A program made the position numbers and the translations under genes. 64,000 nucleotides of DNA from UBA11986 sp963734955 (lineage in GTDB: Bacteria; Bacteroidota; Ignavibacteria; UBA10030; UBA6906), in contig CAVTJO010000005.1 of the NCBI GenBank assembly GCA_963734955.1, forward strand, positions 372,001-436,000, read 5' to 3'. The notes beneath the pieces were generated by a model. The model was not told where the DNA came from. It saw only the letters and a list, made by a program, of their open reading frames with translations, and made no database searches. Of this stretch, positions 18,237-26,904 are shown one piece after another (position 1 is the first letter of the stretch; each line of letters opens with the position of its first letter).

Positions 18237-18563
18237 CTAGTGCACTTTCTCGTCCTTGACAAACGGAGCAAATCCAAATCCACCACCCGGTTGGTCATTG
18301 TGAATCTTAATCTCGCCGAACTTCATCTCATACTTGTTGATGTTGTCTTCCAGCGCCCTGAGCAGTAGCTTCGCATGTTGCGCGGTCATTACTATTCGCG
18401 CGTGAACCTTGGCTTTTGGAACGCCCGGGAGGACTCGAGTGAAGTCAACGACAAACTCTGCCGGCGAATGAGTTATGATTGCGAGATTTGAATAGATCCC
18501 CTCCGCTTCCTTCTCGCCCAGCTCGATGTTGATCTGCTGGCCTGGCTGCTGCTGATCTGTCAT
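18237..18563 (-). CDS. DUF3467 family protein
   Basis: A 108-residue cytoplasmic protein of the DUF3467 family, common in Bacteroidota relatives. Visible family features are the INIELGEKEAEGIYSNLAII opening, the HSPAEFVVDFTRVLPG core and AKVHARIVMTAQHAKLLLRAL. The function is unknown. The ATG at 18563 is chosen because AAAGG stands 7 bases upstream and upstream codons fall in a hairpin. It lies between the TPR lipoprotein and the large lipoprotein-like gene on the same strand. The following 192 bases to the next gene hold nothing I can identify. Confidence 0.8.
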   Translation of the reverse strand: MTDQQQPGQQINIELGEKEAEGIYSNLAIITHSPAEFVVDFTRVLPGVPKAKVHARIVMTAQHAKLLLRALEDNINKYEMKFGEIKIHNDQPGGGFGFAPFVKDEKVH

Positions 18564-18587
18564 AAGATTACCTTTAGAGACAAACCG

Positions 18588-18610
18588 CCCGACCCATCGA
18601 CTGGATCGGG
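18588..18610 (-). terminator. Hairpin between TPR lipoprotein and DUF3467
   Basis: Nine base pairs (one G-T) around a 5-base loop. It lies after the TPR gene stop and just before the DUF3467 start. There is no proper T run, so it may be an attenuator, a processing site or a weak terminator. Confidence 0.4.
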
Positions 18611-18628
18611 GGAGTATCAAATTCGAAT

Positions 18629-19816
18629 CTACTTGTTTAGTTCATCGAACCTCTTAAACGCCGCCTTCGCCTTCTCAGACATGTTCAACACTGCATAGAG
18701 TTTCCCCAATTGCTGCCAAACAACCGGATCATCCGGTCTCAGTTCCGAAGTCTTCTCAAAATATATGCGCGCGTTGTTGAACTTCTCCTTGAACGATTGG
18801 TCATCTTGTGCGTTCTTGCTCTTCTTGCCCGATTTCTGTTCCTCATCCGCCTTCTTCTCCGCCTGTTCCTTCAGGCTCACTCCCCAGTTCTGGTACGCCA
18901 CGCCGAGATTGTAATTCGCGTTACTGTAAATCACGTCAATGCTGTCAGGTTTCTTGTCTGCAACTTTTCGCAATTGCTCGATGCTTTGTTCGAACTTGCT
19001 TTGCTTGAGGAGGAATTCTCCGTAGACATAAATGAAAGCCCTGTTGTTTGGATCCCTTGCAAGAGCGTCGCGTGTCAGGGCAAGCGATTTATCCTCCTGG
19101 CCCAGTCTCTGATAGATATCGATGAGTTGGGAAATGTATTCTACCCGTTCTGGATTTGACTTGCGAGCCGACTCGTACAACTCTGCAGCTTTTTCCAGAT
19201 TTGCCTTGGCACCGGCCTGGTCTTTTGCAACAAGCTTTTCATTCGCCCGGGAAAGGTAGATCCCTCCAAGGATTTTCAGCGCGTCTGCATAGCCGGGCTT
19301 GTGTTGAAGCGCCTGCTGAAGGCTCTTCAGTGCCTTTTCGTCATCTCCTTTTCCCAACTGGGCAAGGGCAAGATAGTGATATGTGGTGGCGCTGTCGGGT
19401 TCAAACTGGATTGCCGCCTCGAATTTGGCAATTGCAGTATCGTACTTTGCAGGCTCCGTTCGCCCGTTATTGTACGCCTCGACACCAGCGTTCAAGAATT
19501 GTCCCCAGTAGTACTGCTTGTTATTCGCGATCTCCTTCTTGTGAGTATCGGAAATGGCGAGCGCCTTGTCGTACGCCTGGTTGGCCTCAAGATACTTCCT
19601 GAGTTCGATCCGCACTTGTCCAAGCATGAACCAGGCCTCTTCATCATTAGGATTCTTTGCAACCTCCTTCTCGAGTGCTTGCTCAGCTTTGTCATACTGC
19701 TTTTGGCTCATGTACAGTTTTGCCGATGTCGATTCGGCAGATCCGCACTGAAAGCCAGTCAGCGAAAGGTAGATCGTCGCGAGGAATGCGACGAAGATGG
19801 GGGATATGCGCTTCAT
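18629..19816 (-). CDS. TPR-repeat lipoprotein
   Basis: A 395-residue protein starting at 19816, where GGAG precedes the ATG. A hydrophobic leader ends in LTGFQC, a likely lipidation site, after which about nine tetratricopeptide repeats follow (for example AWFMLGQVRIELRKYLEANQ, YHYLALAQLGKGDDEKALKS). A lysine- and glutamate-rich insert at about residues 325-345 interrupts the repeats. It probably serves as a periplasm-facing scaffold. It is the first gene of a minus-strand group with DUF3467 and the two envelope genes downstream. Confidence 0.8.
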   Translation of the reverse strand: MKRISPIFVAFLATIYLSLTGFQCGSAESTSAKLYMSQKQYDKAEQALEKEVAKNPNDEEAWFMLGQVRIELRKYLEANQAYDKALAISDTHKKEIANNKQYYWGQFLNAGVEAYNNGRTEPAKYDTAIAKFEAAIQFEPDSATTYHYLALAQLGKGDDEKALKSLQQALQHKPGYADALKILGGIYLSRANEKLVAKDQAGAKANLEKAAELYESARKSNPERVEYISQLIDIYQRLGQEDKSLALTRDALARDPNNRAFIYVYGEFLLKQSKFEQSIEQLRKVADKKPDSIDVIYSNANYNLGVAYQNWGVSLKEQAEKKADEEQKSGKKSKNAQDDQSFKEKFNNARIYFEKTSELRPDDPVVWQQLGKLYAVLNMSEKAKAAFKRFDELNK

Positions 19817-19860
19817 GGTGGCTCCAGATTTACTTTTCATGATTGCCAAAAATTGCGCGA

Positions 19861-19892
19861 AAAATATATACACTCTGCTTCTGAAATGCAAG
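19861..19892 (-). promoter_or_regulatory. Bacteroidota-type promoter candidate for the TPR lipoprotein gene
   Basis: On the minus strand CTTG (19892-19889), 20 bases, TATATTTT (19868-19861), 45 bases upstream of the ATG at 19816. The remaining divergent gap to 20181 contains AT-rich stretches, including TTGACA near 19944, but no other element I can support. Confidence 0.5.
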
Positions 19893-20181
19893 AAACGCTG
19901 AACCCATTTCATGCGCGTGTGGCGGCCAACTTGTTGTCCTCGTTGACATTGCTGTCACTTTTGCTTAGTTTGGGGTAAAATTAACATTGCTTCAAGTGGA
20001 AACAGAAGATTGAGGCGGCGAACCTTCACTCCTTCCTTTTCCCACCATGTATCCCATGAACGTATGCGTCCGAAATGAGTAGAAGTCAGGGTCTTGGAAG
20101 CGATCTTCCATCTCACCAGCCGGCTAGAGTCACCCCGGCATGGACCGATGGTCGCACAATGGCGGCGCAGGGGTAGCTTCA

Positions 20182-20616
20182 ATGGACTGCATCTTCTGCC
20201 AGATTATTCAACGCAGGCTGCCTGCCGAGTTCCTGTACGAAAATGACAGAGTCATTTCCATTCTCGATATCAACCCCATACACTACGGGCATGCACTGGT
20301 AATCCCGAAGAAACATTGCCTGGACTTTTTGTCGATACCAGAAAGTGACCTTCACGACGTGCTTCACGTAACCCAGATTGTTGCCCGGGCAATTGTGAGC
20401 AGTCTGAACCTTGATGGTTTCAACATTTTCTCAAACAATGGAAGGATAGCAGGCCAATCGGTATTTCACTTTCATATGCACGTGACGCCAAGATACCCCG
20501 ACGATAATATCAGGTTTGTACTTCAGTTGAAATCATACAAGAACGGAAAACTCGCGGAATACGCTGCAGCAATCCGGGAGCACATCCGGCAACAACCCAC
20601 TGACAAGGAGAATTAG
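20182..20616 (+). CDS. HIT family nucleotide hydrolase/transferase
   Basis: A 144-residue cytoplasmic histidine-triad protein. The triad is FHFHMHVTPRY, and the opening CIFCQIIQRRLPAEFLYEND is standard. These enzymes cleave nucleoside phosphoramidates or dinucleotides. The ATG at 20182 is preferred over one 42 bases earlier because MDCIFC is the family's usual N-terminus and AGGGG lies upstream. icd follows after 2 bases, so the two are probably co-transcribed. Confidence 0.9.
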   Translation: MDCIFCQIIQRRLPAEFLYENDRVISILDINPIHYGHALVIPKKHCLDFLSIPESDLHDVLHVTQIVARAIVSSLNLDGFNIFSNNGRIAGQSVFHFHMHVTPRYPDDNIRFVLQLKSYKNGKLAEYAAAIREHIRQQPTDKEN

Positions 20617-20618
20617 CA

Positions 20619-21872
20619 ATGCCGAGTTACCTGAAACTGACACAGCCAAAAACAGGTCAAAAGATCACGGTCGCATCTGGAAAGATCAGCGTGCCGAACA
20701 CCCCGATCATCCCGTTTATTGAGGGAGACGGGACAGGCCCGGATATCTGGCGTGCCTCCCAACGGGTATTCGACGCTGCGGTTGCAAAGGCATACGGGGG
20801 AAACCGGACAATTGCATGGTTTGAGGTCTACGCAGGCGACAAGGCCAACAAAGTCTATGGTGCGGGCACATGGCTCCCCGAGGACACCCTCGAAGCGGTG
20901 AGAGAGTACATTGTTGCGATCAAAGGACCGCTGACCACACCTGTCGGCGGCGGCATCAGGTCGATCAACGTTGCGCTCCGCCAGATGCTTGACCTTTATG
21001 TGTGTCTGCGTCCGGTCCAGTACTTTGCGGGCGTGCCCTCCCCTGTCAAGCATCCTGAGCTCATCGACATGGTTATCTTTCGGGAAAACACTGAGGATAT
21101 TTACGCGGGCATTGAATGGAAGGCGGGAACTCCCGAGGCACAGAAAATAGTCCAATGGCTCCAGAAGGAAATGGGTGTGAAGAAGATCCGATTCCCTGAG
21201 ACTTCGAGCATTGGGATCAAACCGGTGTCGAAGGAGGGCACAGAGCGGCTGGTCAGGGCCGCAATTCAATACGCGATCAGCAACAAAAGGAAATCCATAA
21301 CTCTCGTGCATAAAGGCAACATCATGAAGTTCACTGAAGGCGGATTCAGGGATTGGGGATATGAGCTGGCAAAGCGCGAATTCTCTGACAAGGTGGTCTC
21401 ATGGGACGACTGTGGAGGCAATCCACCGGCGGGAAAAATTCTGATCAAGGATGCAATAGCAGATGCCTTTCTCCAACAGATTCTGACGCGCCCAGCGGAG
21501 TACGACGTTATTGCCACACTGAACCTGAATGGAGACTACATCTCAGATGCGCTCGCAGCGCAGGTTGGCGGTATCGGAATTGCACCGGGAGGCAACATCA
21601 ACTTCCAGAACGGGTACGCTGTCTTTGAAGCGACACACGGGACCGCCCCAAAGTACGCCGGCCTTGACAAGGTCAATCCGGGTTCCCTGATCCTTAGCGG
21701 CGAAATGATGTTTCGATATATGGGATGGATCGAAGCGGCCGATTTCATTATCAGCGCACTGAACAGAACCATCAAATCGAAAGTGGTCACGTACGATTTT
21801 GCGCGTTTGATGGAGGGAGCAAAGGAAGTAAAGTGTTCAGAATTTGGTGACGCCTTAATCAGGAACATGTGA
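20619..21872 (+). CDS. icd: Isocitrate dehydrogenase, NADP-type
   Basis: TCA-cycle enzyme converting isocitrate to 2-oxoglutarate. The 417 residues match the E. coli-like group. FIEGDGTGPDIW opens the domain, GGGIRSINVALRQ carries the substrate-binding serine (the one phosphorylated by AceK in enterics), RENTEDIYAGIEW gives catalytic residues, and FEATHGTAPKYAG the cofactor pocket. AAGGAG precedes the ATG. Aconitase is encoded about 21 kb away in the window. Confidence 0.96.
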   Translation: MPSYLKLTQPKTGQKITVASGKISVPNTPIIPFIEGDGTGPDIWRASQRVFDAAVAKAYGGNRTIAWFEVYAGDKANKVYGAGTWLPEDTLEAVREYIVAIKGPLTTPVGGGIRSINVALRQMLDLYVCLRPVQYFAGVPSPVKHPELIDMVIFRENTEDIYAGIEWKAGTPEAQKIVQWLQKEMGVKKIRFPETSSIGIKPVSKEGTERLVRAAIQYAISNKRKSITLVHKGNIMKFTEGGFRDWGYELAKREFSDKVVSWDDCGGNPPAGKILIKDAIADAFLQQILTRPAEYDVIATLNLNGDYISDALAAQVGGIGIAPGGNINFQNGYAVFEATHGTAPKYAGLDKVNPGSLILSGEMMFRYMGWIEAADFIISALNRTIKSKVVTYDFARLMEGAKEVKCSEFGDALIRNM

Positions 21873-22082
21873 CCCTGACGGTGGCGTGACAGTTCTGTAT
21901 AATTTGAACGCCGACGTTCGAAACTCCAGGGTGTGAGATTATAAATGGGTACCACCTTCGTATCGCTACTTTCTTCTCCTCTTTCCGGAGCGATGCAGGG
22001 GAGGTTGAAGCCTTGCATGAGTTCCAAATTGCCATGAGTTCTCCGGTAATCCATCTATCGCCCATTCATTAGGAACAGAACC

Positions 22083-22727
22083 ATGCGTGCAATTCCAATA
22101 TTCCTTGTCTCGCTATGCCTGGTCCTCACAAGCTGCCAACGACAAGGGGTCCGCGGAAGTGGCACGCCAAAATCCGAGCAACGCACTCTCGACAAATTTT
22201 CCAGTGTGGAAATCTCCGGCACGTTTAAGGTGACCGTTCAACGCGGCGAGGACTCTCACGCAACCGTCTCAACAGATGACAACCTTGTACAACTTGTCAA
22301 GACGGAAGTACGTGGCTCAAAGCTGCTTGTATACACCGAGCAGGACGTCGATCCTCGATCAGAGGTTTTGGTGGACATCACTACGCCCGATGTATCATCT
22401 GTCTTAGCGTCTGGTGCAAGCTCTGTCGAAATACGCAAGGTCCAGGGAGAACAACTTACGCTCGTGCTCAGTGGTGCTGGTAGTATGGACGCCGATGGTT
22501 CGGTTCACGATATAAGTCTTGTGATCAACGGGGCAGGGAGCGTGTCGACAAGGAACCTGCGTGCGGCAAATGCCAGAATCACGATGACTGGTGCGGGAAA
22601 AGCAGATGTGTACGCCACCGACAAACTCGATGTGACGATCTCGGGGGCGGGATCGGTGAATTACTACGGTGAGCCCAAGGAGGTCAGGAAGACCATCAGT
22701 GGCGTCGGGTTTGTGACAAAGAAGTGA
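22083..22727 (+). CDS. GIN-domain (DUF2807) lipoprotein
   Basis: A 214-residue lipoprotein with leader ending in LTSC. It has the head-GIN fold typical of Bacteroidota: FSSVEISGTFKVTVQRGED, SSVLASGASSVEI, LVLSGAGSMDADG, LVINGAGSVST and ISGAGSVNYYG, each containing the recurrent S/G-A-G turn of a right-handed beta-helix. The function is unknown. The 210-base gap before it holds a short imperfect hairpin (21903-21922) that may end icd transcription. Its 3' end overlaps the convergent HEAT gene by 32 bases. Confidence 0.85.
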   Translation: MRAIPIFLVSLCLVLTSCQRQGVRGSGTPKSEQRTLDKFSSVEISGTFKVTVQRGEDSHATVSTDDNLVQLVKTEVRGSKLLVYTEQDVDPRSEVLVDITTPDVSSVLASGASSVEIRKVQGEQLTLVLSGAGSMDADGSVHDISLVINGAGSVSTRNLRAANARITMTGAGKADVYATDKLDVTISGAGSVNYYGEPKEVRKTISGVGFVTKK

Positions 22728-23268
22728 TGGAACGATTCCTGAGCGCCCGGAGAACTTCATACGCTGCAACCGGGACATCAAATATGGGAGCGGCACCATT
22801 CAGCGCCGCCAGAACAATTTCCACCATCTTCTCTTCACGTACAAGAGCGCTGAGAACATGTGCTGCCCCGGTTCTTACTCCTACGGAGTCGGCATGTGAA
22901 ATGAGTTCTTCAAGAACCGGCGCGATGGCATCACGCCCAAGCCCCGCAAGGCTTTCCGCTGCAACCCACCGGACGTCACGATGCTCATCGTTCAATGAAG
23001 ATGCGAGTGCGGCAGCGGCTTCTTTGGTCCGGATTTCTCCCAACGCCTTTGCGGCTTCCCAGCGAGTATGTGCTTCGGGGGAGGAAAGTAATCCGATCAA
23101 AGGCGCGACTGCCTTCTGTCCGTGCGCGGCCAATTCTCTGCGTGCCTCATCACGGACGTCTCCTCTCGGGTCTGAAAGGTCAGCCAATAGTGATTCGATC
23201 GGGTGGAGTGGTTTGCTATCGGCGGGATTCGGCAGGAGGTTTACAACTTCATGCGTAATCTTTATCAT
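22696..23268 (-). CDS. HEAT-repeat protein
   Basis: A 190-residue cytoplasmic protein made of HEAT/PBS-lyase-like helical repeats (DPRGDVRDEARRELAAHG, EAHTRWEAAKALGEI, EHRDVRWVAAESLAGLG). Such proteins are scaffolds; no catalytic residues are seen. I start at 23268, where AAAGGA lies 5 bases upstream of the ATG. Two earlier in-frame ATGs have poorer sites. It converges on and overlaps the end of the GIN-domain gene. Confidence 0.78.
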   Translation of the reverse strand: MIKITHEVVNLLPNPADSKPLHPIESLLADLSDPRGDVRDEARRELAAHGQKAVAPLIGLLSSPEAHTRWEAAKALGEIRTKEAAAALASSLNDEHRDVRWVAAESLAGLGRDAIAPVLEELISHADSVGVRTGAAHVLSALVREEKMVEIVLAALNGAAPIFDVPVAAYEVLRALRNRSITSLSQTRRH

Positions 23269-23391
23269 CAGGATCCTTTCTGCTGGCACCTGGAACTCTG
23301 ACGCAGACATCAAGAACAGGAACTCCTCTTCATCCATTAAAACAACCGACTATGGCAGGAGGTTCCTTGGGTTGCTCGCATTGAACCCCCT

Positions 23392-23406
23392 TTGACATTT
23401 TGTCAA
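23392..23406. promoter_or_regulatory. Inverted repeat upstream of the YhdH/AcuI gene
   Basis: TTGACA and TGTCAA flank three Ts, 57 bases before the ATG at 23463. It could be an operator or part of a promoter. A partial (T)TTG-N20-TA motif overlaps it. Low certainty. Confidence 0.25.
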
Positions 23407-23462
23407 TTAGTCGATAGCCTGCGATAACACTTCCAGTCACAACATCGAGACAGTCAGCCACA

Positions 23463-24467
23463 ATGACTCCCCTAGCATTCAAAGCCCTCCTTGTCACGGA
23501 AACGCCCGATGGGCGGTTCATCCGTGACACAGTGGTCAGGCAACTGAGCGAACTTCCTGCCGGCGAGGTGCTGGTGAAGGTGCTGTACTCCTCCCTCAAT
23601 TACAAGGATGCGCTCTCCGCAACCGGCAACAAAGGAGTGACGCGCAGGTTCCCGCATATCCCTGGAGTGGACGCCTCAGGTATCGTCGAAGAGAGTACCG
23701 CAGATGAATTCAAGTCCGGTGACAAAGTCATCATCACCGGGAATGACCTCGGTTCAAACACTGATGGCGGGTTTGCGGAATACGTTCGCGTCCCGGCAAA
23801 CTGGATCGTGAAGCTGCCAGAGACCCTTTCTCTCCGCGAAAGCATGATACTGGGGACAGCCGGCTACACCGCAGGTTTGTCTGTCAACAAACTCTTATAT
23901 CACGGGGTCTCGCCCGAAAAAGGTCCGGTGCTCGTCACCGGTGCAACAGGCGGAGTTGGCTGTATCGCCGTCGCAATACTTGCGAAACTCGGATTTCATG
24001 TGTTGGCCTTAACCGGCAAGACTGATGCGAAACAGTTTCTTTCTGATCTCGGGGCAAAAGAAATCCTCTCACGAGATCAGGCACTGGATAAATCAGGCAA
24101 AGGGCTCCTCCCTGGGCGATGGGCTGGGGTTGTCGACACTGTCGGGGGAGAACTTCTCGACAGTGCCATACGTCAGACCAAGCTTGAAGGCGCCGTTGCG
24201 TCCTGTGGCAATGTCACATCTGGAGAGTTACGAACAAGCATCTACCCATTCATCCTCAGAGGCGTGGCGTTGCTCGGCATCAATTCGGCATTCACACCGA
24301 TGGAGCTTCGGCAAACGATCTGGAAGAGACTGGCAACGGACTGGAAACCCGAACAACTGGAACGAATTGTGACCGAAGTGCCGCTTCAGAAGCTCGATCC
24401 ATTTTTCGAGGCAATCCTTAACGGGAATGTCAAGGGAAGAATACTGATAAAAGTTGCTGGAAGTTAG
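23463..24467 (+). CDS. acuI: YhdH/AcuI-type quinone oxidoreductase (acryloyl-CoA reductase-like)
   Basis: A 334-residue zinc-free medium-chain dehydrogenase. LNYKDALSATG and IPGVDASGIV are typical of the YhdH/YhfP group, and VLVTGATGGVGCIAVAILAKL binds NADPH. Characterised members reduce acryloyl-CoA to propionyl-CoA. The length is normal. The gene stands alone on the plus strand between HEAT and Ada-like genes, so the substrate is not supported by context. Confidence 0.85.
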   Translation: MTPLAFKALLVTETPDGRFIRDTVVRQLSELPAGEVLVKVLYSSLNYKDALSATGNKGVTRRFPHIPGVDASGIVEESTADEFKSGDKVIITGNDLGSNTDGGFAEYVRVPANWIVKLPETLSLRESMILGTAGYTAGLSVNKLLYHGVSPEKGPVLVTGATGGVGCIAVAILAKLGFHVLALTGKTDAKQFLSDLGAKEILSRDQALDKSGKGLLPGRWAGVVDTVGGELLDSAIRQTKLEGAVASCGNVTSGELRTSIYPFILRGVALLGINSAFTPMELRQTIWKRLATDWKPEQLERIVTEVPLQKLDPFFEAILNGNVKGRILIKVAGS

Positions 24468-24537
24468 ACCATTCCCAGGCTCAGCTGATTCAGCAATTGC
24501 GTGGCCCCCGAGATTCTGACCTTGAGGCCGTTCCCCC

Positions 24538-25383
24538 TCAGGCTGCGTTCTGTGTGCTGTGCTTCGATTCCCACAGCAGCATTGCTCTTTTACGGGTGCT
24601 TCCCCAATGATATTCACCGAATGCGCCCATACTCTGAATCACTCTCTGACACGGAATGATGTATGCGATCGGGTTGTGTGAAACTGCATTGCCGACCGCA
24701 CGCGATGCTTTGGGCTTACCCACCATCCCGGCAATATCGCCATACGAAAGGACGTAGCCCGGTGGAATCCTCAGCAATGCCTCCCACACCTTGATCTGGA
24801 AGTTCGTCCCCTTTAACAGTAGCGAGAGACGCTGCCCACGATGAGCGGAGGTGCCAAAAATCATCTCGATCATTCGTTGCGTCACGCGGCTGTCTTCGCG
24901 CAACACTGCCCGTTCCCACTTCTCTCCAAGCCGGTCAATCGCGTGCCGTCTGATTTCTCCAGCCAGGAACTCCATTCCACAGATACCACGGTCAGTCACA
25001 GCCAGAATAACCTCGCCGAACGGGGTCGAATGGAATCCATACGTAATCACCAATCCAATTCCGCGATTCTTGTACTCGCCTGGGGTCATTGCTTCGAGTG
25101 TTATGAACAGGTCATGCAAGCGGGCCGGACTGGAAAGACCCGACTCATAGGTTGTATCAAGTACACTGCGTGATTGAATCAGAAGGTCCTTGGAAAAGCC
25201 GAGTGTTATGAATTGCAGAAACTTCTTGGGGCTTATTCCCGCCCAACGTGTAAACAGTCGTTGGAAATGAAACTCGCTCAAGCCGATGTGCTTCGCAACA
25301 TCGCCGAGCCCAGGTTGAAGACGGAAGTTCTTCTCAAGAAATCCTATCGCCCTCTCCATCCTGTCGTAATCCGAGTGCGGCAT
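24538..25383 (-). CDS. Ada-like AraC/methylated-DNA-cysteine methyltransferase fusion
   Basis: A 281-residue protein with an N-terminal AraC-type helix-turn-helix (residues about 5-100, VAKHIGLSEFHFQRLFTRWA) and a C-terminal O6-alkylguanine methyltransferase domain (about 110-275). The N-terminal zinc-cysteine phosphotriester domain of E. coli Ada is absent. The acceptor cysteine is present in AYIIPCQRVIQ, but the usual histidine after it (PCHRV) is glutamine here. The start at 25383 follows a very strong ribosome site (ACGGAGGAG). Role: alkylation damage response, with the activity open to question. Confidence 0.85.
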   Translation of the reverse strand: MPHSDYDRMERAIGFLEKNFRLQPGLGDVAKHIGLSEFHFQRLFTRWAGISPKKFLQFITLGFSKDLLIQSRSVLDTTYESGLSSPARLHDLFITLEAMTPGEYKNRGIGLVITYGFHSTPFGEVILAVTDRGICGMEFLAGEIRRHAIDRLGEKWERAVLREDSRVTQRMIEMIFGTSAHRGQRLSLLLKGTNFQIKVWEALLRIPPGYVLSYGDIAGMVGKPKASRAVGNAVSHNPIAYIIPCQRVIQSMGAFGEYHWGSTRKRAMLLWESKHSTQNAA

Positions 25384-25603
25384 TGCTCCTCCGTGTATTT
25401 GCTTTGTCAACGTTGCATTAGTATAACATCTGGAACTTCTTAATTCCACCCGATTCTTGCTGAAGTGTTTCCCACGAACTGTCCCGGCGTCCACATGGGT
25501 CTTCGAGATGATCCCAAGCGCAGAACCCGGAAACTCATGAGCCCTTTTCAGCGTTCGAAGTGTTAACTTCCATTATCCCTAAGATCCGGATTCTCGCTTT
25601 ACT

Positions 25604-26821
25604 TTGGCTCCAATCGTGGATTCGCCATTTCTGCTTTTGATGAAGGACACGCTGCTCGTGAGGCATGGGATTGACCGGGCGATCTGGATCGCCCTGTTGA
25701 GTGTCGTCCTCACCGTTATCTTCTCCATCGCTCTGCTGCAACTCGCGTTGGGAGTCCTCGCACTGCTCTGGCTTGTGGCTCTCGGAAGAGGATCTCAGAA
25801 TGGGTTCCGTTCGACTGTATTGGACGTCCCCATGCTTGCATTCATAGCAGGTCGCGCACTCTCCGTTCCCTTCTCGGTTGATCCGCAAACAAGCATGCAG
25901 GCACTCTACATCGAGATGATCTTCTATGCCGCATTTTTCGTCTTCACCAACACCGTGCGTGTTGATCGAGAGAAGGAGATGAGTACTCTCATCCGGGTAT
26001 TTGTGTGGACGGCGGTGTTCGCTGCTGCGATTGGTGTATTCAAGTACAGTGCCGGCATATCGGAACGGGCAAGTTCAACAACATCCGGAGCATACACGTT
26101 CTCGCTGTATTTGGTCGTCATCCTTCCCCTTACACTCTTCCTTGCCCGCGACAACCGGATCTTCAAAACCCCCACACATGCATATCTCGCTGCGGCCATT
26201 CTCGGTCTTGGAGTCATCTTCTCGCTCAACAGGATGTACTGGATCGTGATGGTGGGGACGCTTGTTGTTGCAGCGCTCATCAACAGGGATAAACGCCCGC
26301 TCATGGCATATGCATTCGGCATGGCAGTGTTTATTCTTGTCCTTCCATCTGTTGCCCACCGGTTTCAACTTACGCTGGAGCTACTTTCACATTCATCCGA
26401 CAGAAATGTACTGCTGCGCGGCGCGACAATGATCTATGCACAGCATCCCCTGGTCGGGTTTGGGCCCCGCACTTTCAGAGAGATCTTTCCACTCATGTCC
26501 CAACTGAGTGACAAGGGAACCGGAAGCTGGCACAATGATTTCCTTCAGGTGTACATTGAATCCGGACTCCTCGGGCTGACCCCGTACTGTTGGTTGGTTG
26601 CCGCAACGGTGTACTGGGGACTCAGGGCATTCCGGTCGCGAGCCCTTCCCTGTGGGCATCGACAGATTCTTCTTCCCTTGCTTGTTTCGGTGTTCATCTT
26701 CTTTATTGCCGGAGGAGTGCGTGATACTGTGGCGGGGATTGTATTTCGGTTCGATCTTGCGGTAATCGCACTCATGGCAACTAAGTTCGATCGAAGGACG
26801 GCTCTGCCGTCGCAAAAATGA
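25604..26821 (+). CDS. O-antigen ligase/polymerase-like membrane protein
   Basis: A 405-residue polytopic membrane protein with about ten hydrophobic segments. The C-terminal half carries GPRTFREIFP and GTGSWHNDFLQVYIESGLLGL, which match the Wzy_C/WaaL-type pattern (periplasmic loop with conserved histidine and arginine). It probably handles lipid-linked glycan. The called start is TTG without a ribosome site; ATG at 25640 is an alternative. The 220-base divergent gap before it holds no clear signal. No glycosyltransferases are adjacent; the nearest polysaccharide genes are at 48-50 kb. Confidence 0.75.
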   Translation: MAPIVDSPFLLLMKDTLLVRHGIDRAIWIALLSVVLTVIFSIALLQLALGVLALLWLVALGRGSQNGFRSTVLDVPMLAFIAGRALSVPFSVDPQTSMQALYIEMIFYAAFFVFTNTVRVDREKEMSTLIRVFVWTAVFAAAIGVFKYSAGISERASSTTSGAYTFSLYLVVILPLTLFLARDNRIFKTPTHAYLAAAILGLGVIFSLNRMYWIVMVGTLVVAALINRDKRPLMAYAFGMAVFILVLPSVAHRFQLTLELLSHSSDRNVLLRGATMIYAQHPLVGFGPRTFREIFPLMSQLSDKGTGSWHNDFLQVYIESGLLGLTPYCWLVAATVYWGLRAFRSRALPCGHRQILLPLLVSVFIFFIAGGVRDTVAGIVFRFDLAVIALMATKFDRRTALPSQK

Positions 26822-26904
26822 AACAGAGTGGAACTTGAAACGGGGGTTTTGCGTTTTCCAGAGAGATACGGTGTACGTCCAACATAACAGACGTGAGGTC
26901 TTCC

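Noticed and set aside
20613..21311. A 232-codon minus-strand frame opposite icd
   Set aside because: Cys/Arg/Leu-rich composition with no motif; icd explains the DNA.
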